This document shows positions 4,217 to 6,163 of a DNA stretch of 6,163 nt, one piece after another. Each line of letters opens with the position of its first letter. Positions within the stretch are counted from its first letter, which is position 1. The DNA comes from an uncultured Flavobacterium sp. (GTDB taxonomy: Bacteria; Bacteroidota; Bacteroidia; Flavobacteriales; Flavobacteriaceae): the NCBI GenBank assembly GCA_946479395.1, contig CAMLFV010000160.1, positions 1 through 6,163 of the forward strand, in the 5' to 3' direction. Under the pieces are notes generated by a model. It did not search any database and had not been told where the DNA came from. It saw only the letters and a list, made by a program, of their open reading frames with translations. A program made the position numbers and the translations under genes.

Positions 4217-6163
4217 ATGCGTAATCAGTTAATCAATTCGTACTCTCCTTATTTGCTTCAGCACGCAGAAAATCCTGTGCATTGGCAACCTTGGAACAAT
4301 GAAAATATTCAAGAAGCAGAAAGCAAAAACAAGTTGCTTATTATAAGTATTGGTTACGCAGCCTGCCATTGGTGCCATGTTATGGAAAAAGAGTGTTTCG
4401 AAGATGATAAAGTAGCAGCTGTCATGAATGCTTACTTTACGAGTTTTAAGATCGATCGCGAAGAATTGCCGGCTGTTGATGCGTATTACATGCAGGCTTT
4501 GCAGTTAATGACCAAACAAGGTGGTTGGCCGCTAAACATTGTGGCATTACCTAACGGATTGCCGGTTTGGGGCGCAACTTATGTTCCTAAAAATCAATGG
4601 ATCGATCTTTTGCAGCAACTGAATACATTGTTTGAAGAAGATCCTGAAAAGATGTACGATTATGCTAACAAACTCCAAAACGGCATTGCGTTAGCAAATA
4701 ATACGTTAGAGATTTATCCAAAAGAAACAACAGATTTTAACCTTGATCCGTTGCTGGATAATTGGAAAAAAAGTTTCGATTTGGAATTGGGAGGATATCA
4801 ACGTGCGCCAAAATTTATGATGCCTACCAATTTGAATTTTCTTTATCAATATGGTTTGATTTACAAGGATATTTATTTGACCAACTATGTAGAACTAACG
4901 CTTACCAAAATGGCTTACGGCGGTTTGTTTGATGTTATTGAAGGCGGATTCTCAAGATACAGTGTAGATCACAAATGGCATATTCCGCATTTCGAGAAGA
5001 TGCTGTACGATAACGCCCAACTTTTAACTACTTATACCAACGCTTACATCGCCACTAAAAATGAACTTTTTAAAGAAGTTGTTCAAAAAACCGTAAATTT
5101 TATATTGAATAATTGGCTAGATTCTTCAGGTGGATTTTATACCGCTTACGATGCCGACAGCTTAAACAATAACAATAAATTAGAAGAAGGCGCTTATTAT
5201 TTTTGGACAAAAACTGAACTTAAACAATTAATCAGCGAAGATGAATGGAAGTTATTTGTTGATATATTTTCAATTAATTCCGATGGATTTTGGGAAGAAG
5301 CAAATGCTTATGTTTTATTTCAGAAAGATGATTTAAAAACAATAGCTAAAAAGCATAATGTCGATTTAGATCAACTTAAAACTCTAAAAACAAAATGGGA
5401 GAATCACCTTTTGAAAAATCGTAAACAGCGAATAAAACCATTGCTTGATGATAAGATAATCATCTCATGGAACGCTCAGCTTTTGAGTGGATTTTTAAGT
5501 GCCCGAAAAATTATTTCTTCAACAGAATTAAATAATGCAATTGAAAATTTAACAACATTTTTACAGTTTAAAGCATATAAAAATGATAATTTAGGACGCG
5601 TTTATAAAAACGACCAAAACTATATTTCAGGAAATTTAGAAGATTACGCTTTTACAATTAAGTCTTTTTTAGAGTTATTCAATGAAACACAAGATTTACA
5701 GCATTTAAAATTTGCTCAAAATCTTACTTTTCAAACACTTGATTTATTCTTTGACACCGAACAAGGTTTCTTTAAATCTTCTGAAAATGAAACAATTGGT
5801 ACATTTTTTGAGACTGAAGACAATGTAATACCTTCTGCAAACGCAATAATGGCAAGAAATTTATATTATATAGGATTTCTTTTTAAAAACGATTATTTCA
5901 CGCAGTTGTCACAAGAAATGACTAATCGTATTTTAGGTCAGATAAACTATGCCAGCGCCTATTCAGAATGGTTAATAAACAATTTAATTTTTAAAGATGA
6001 TTTTGAATATCTCATTTTAAAAGATGTTTCGAAAGAAGAGTTAACAATAATTAATCAAAAAAATGCGTTTAAAATAGTTTTAGACAATTCACTAAACGTA
6101 CCTATATTAAAAGATTATAAAAACCAAAATAAAAAATTTCAAATCTGTAATATAAATAGTTGT
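4217..6163 (+). CDS. DUF255 thioredoxin-fold protein, YyaL/SPATA20 family (3' truncated by window)
   Basis: The frame runs open for 649 codons to the window end. The N-terminal thioredoxin-like DUF255 domain (about 1-165) shows the family opening NSYSPYLLQHAENPVHW (7-23), SIGYAACHWCHVM (44-56) with the Cys50-x-x-Cys53 pair, KIDREE (78-83) and QGGWPL (101-106). It is followed by an all-helical, six-hairpin glycosidase-like barrel carrying APKF, GGFSRYSVD, HFEKMLYDNAQL, AYDADS, EEGAYYFW and DDKIIISWNA (411-420). The final visible residues, FQICNINSC, correspond to the Cys-x(n)-Cys motif near the family's C-terminus, so perhaps 10-25 residues are missing. The biochemical role is unsettled; both redox and sugar-epimerase or glycosidase-like roles have been proposed from structure. 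No signal peptide, so cytoplasmic. Some consensus residues differ: ECFED for ESFED, REELPAVD for REERPDID, and WNA for WNG. It may be co-transcribed with the Nfu gene if the preceding hairpin leaks. Confidence 0.92.
   Translation, partial: MRNQLINSYSPYLLQHAENPVHWQPWNNENIQEAESKNKLLIISIGYAACHWCHVMEKECFEDDKVAAVMNAYFTSFKIDREELPAVDAYYMQALQLMTKQGGWPLNIVALPNGLPVWGATYVPKNQWIDLLQQLNTLFEEDPEKMYDYANKLQNGIALANNTLEIYPKETTDFNLDPLLDNWKKSFDLELGGYQRAPKFMMPTNLNFLYQYGLIYKDIYLTNYVELTLTKMAYGGLFDVIEGGFSRYSVDHKWHIPHFEKMLYDNAQLLTTYTNAYIATKNELFKEVVQKTVNFILNNWLDSSGGFYTAYDADSLNNNNKLEEGAYYFWTKTELKQLISEDEWKLFVDIFSINSDGFWEEANAYVLFQKDDLKTIAKKHNVDLDQLKTLKTKWENHLLKNRKQRIKPLLDDKIIISWNAQLLSGFLSARKIISSTELNNAIENLTTFLQFKAYKNDNLGRVYKNDQNYISGNLEDYAFTIKSFLELFNETQDLQHLKFAQNLTFQTLDLFFDTEQGFFKSSENETIGTFFETEDNVIPSANAIMARNLYYIGFLFKNDYFTQLSQEMTNRILGQINYASAYSEWLINNLIFKDDFEYLILKDVSKEELTIINQKNAFKIVLDNSLNVPILKDYKNQNKKFQICNINSC

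Noticed and set aside
5460..6163. More Asn/Lys-rich, AT-rich end of the DUF255 gene as a sign of fusion or transfer
   Set aside because: Family motifs continue through this part and the Cys motif near the C-terminus is present in frame, so it is a normal, less constrained helical region.

Overview
The window looks like an ordinary chromosomal stretch from a flavobacterium (Bacteroidota, Flavobacteriaceae). The evidence is AT-rich DNA, a PorP/SprF-family protein (type IX secretion and gliding systems occur only in this phylum), a PUR-domain (DUF3276) protein, a tandem-domain Nfu scaffold typical of the group, signal peptides cut as A|Q, and matches to the Bacteroidota -7 promoter box TAnnTTTG. 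No rRNA, tRNA, insertion sequence, CRISPR array, phage or toxin gene was seen.

Layout. Positions 1-330 hold the C-terminal end of an ABC exporter (plus strand, cut by the window start). Positions 399-749 encode a small PUR-domain nucleic-acid-binding protein, ended by a strong terminator. Positions 803-1444 encode an exported protein that I do not recognise. A bidirectional terminator (1445-1474) separates it from two minus-strand genes: a gamma-class carbonic anhydrase-like protein (1497-2006) and, upstream of it, a PorP/SprF-family outer-membrane protein (2054-3085), with a terminator between them. A 182-bp divergent intergenic region (3086-3267) holds candidate promoters and two AT-rich palindromes. 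The plus strand then carries an Nfu-type Fe-S scaffold with a duplicated N-terminal domain (3268-4170), a terminator-like hairpin, and a DUF255/YyaL-family thioredoxin-fold protein (4217 to the window end, open but nearly complete).

The genes do not form one pathway. They read as single-gene or short transcription units: Fe-S cluster delivery, nucleic-acid binding, a metal-dependent left-handed beta-helix enzyme, a cell-envelope protein and an exporter. I see no convincing new multi-gene system. The points most worth a second look are the Asp in place of the catalytic Glu in the ABC ATPase, the SSB-like acidic tip on the PUR protein, the PorP/SprF paralogue without an adjacent secreted partner but with a Cys-rich C-terminus, terminator hairpins placed almost against the next start codon, and the unrecognised exported protein.
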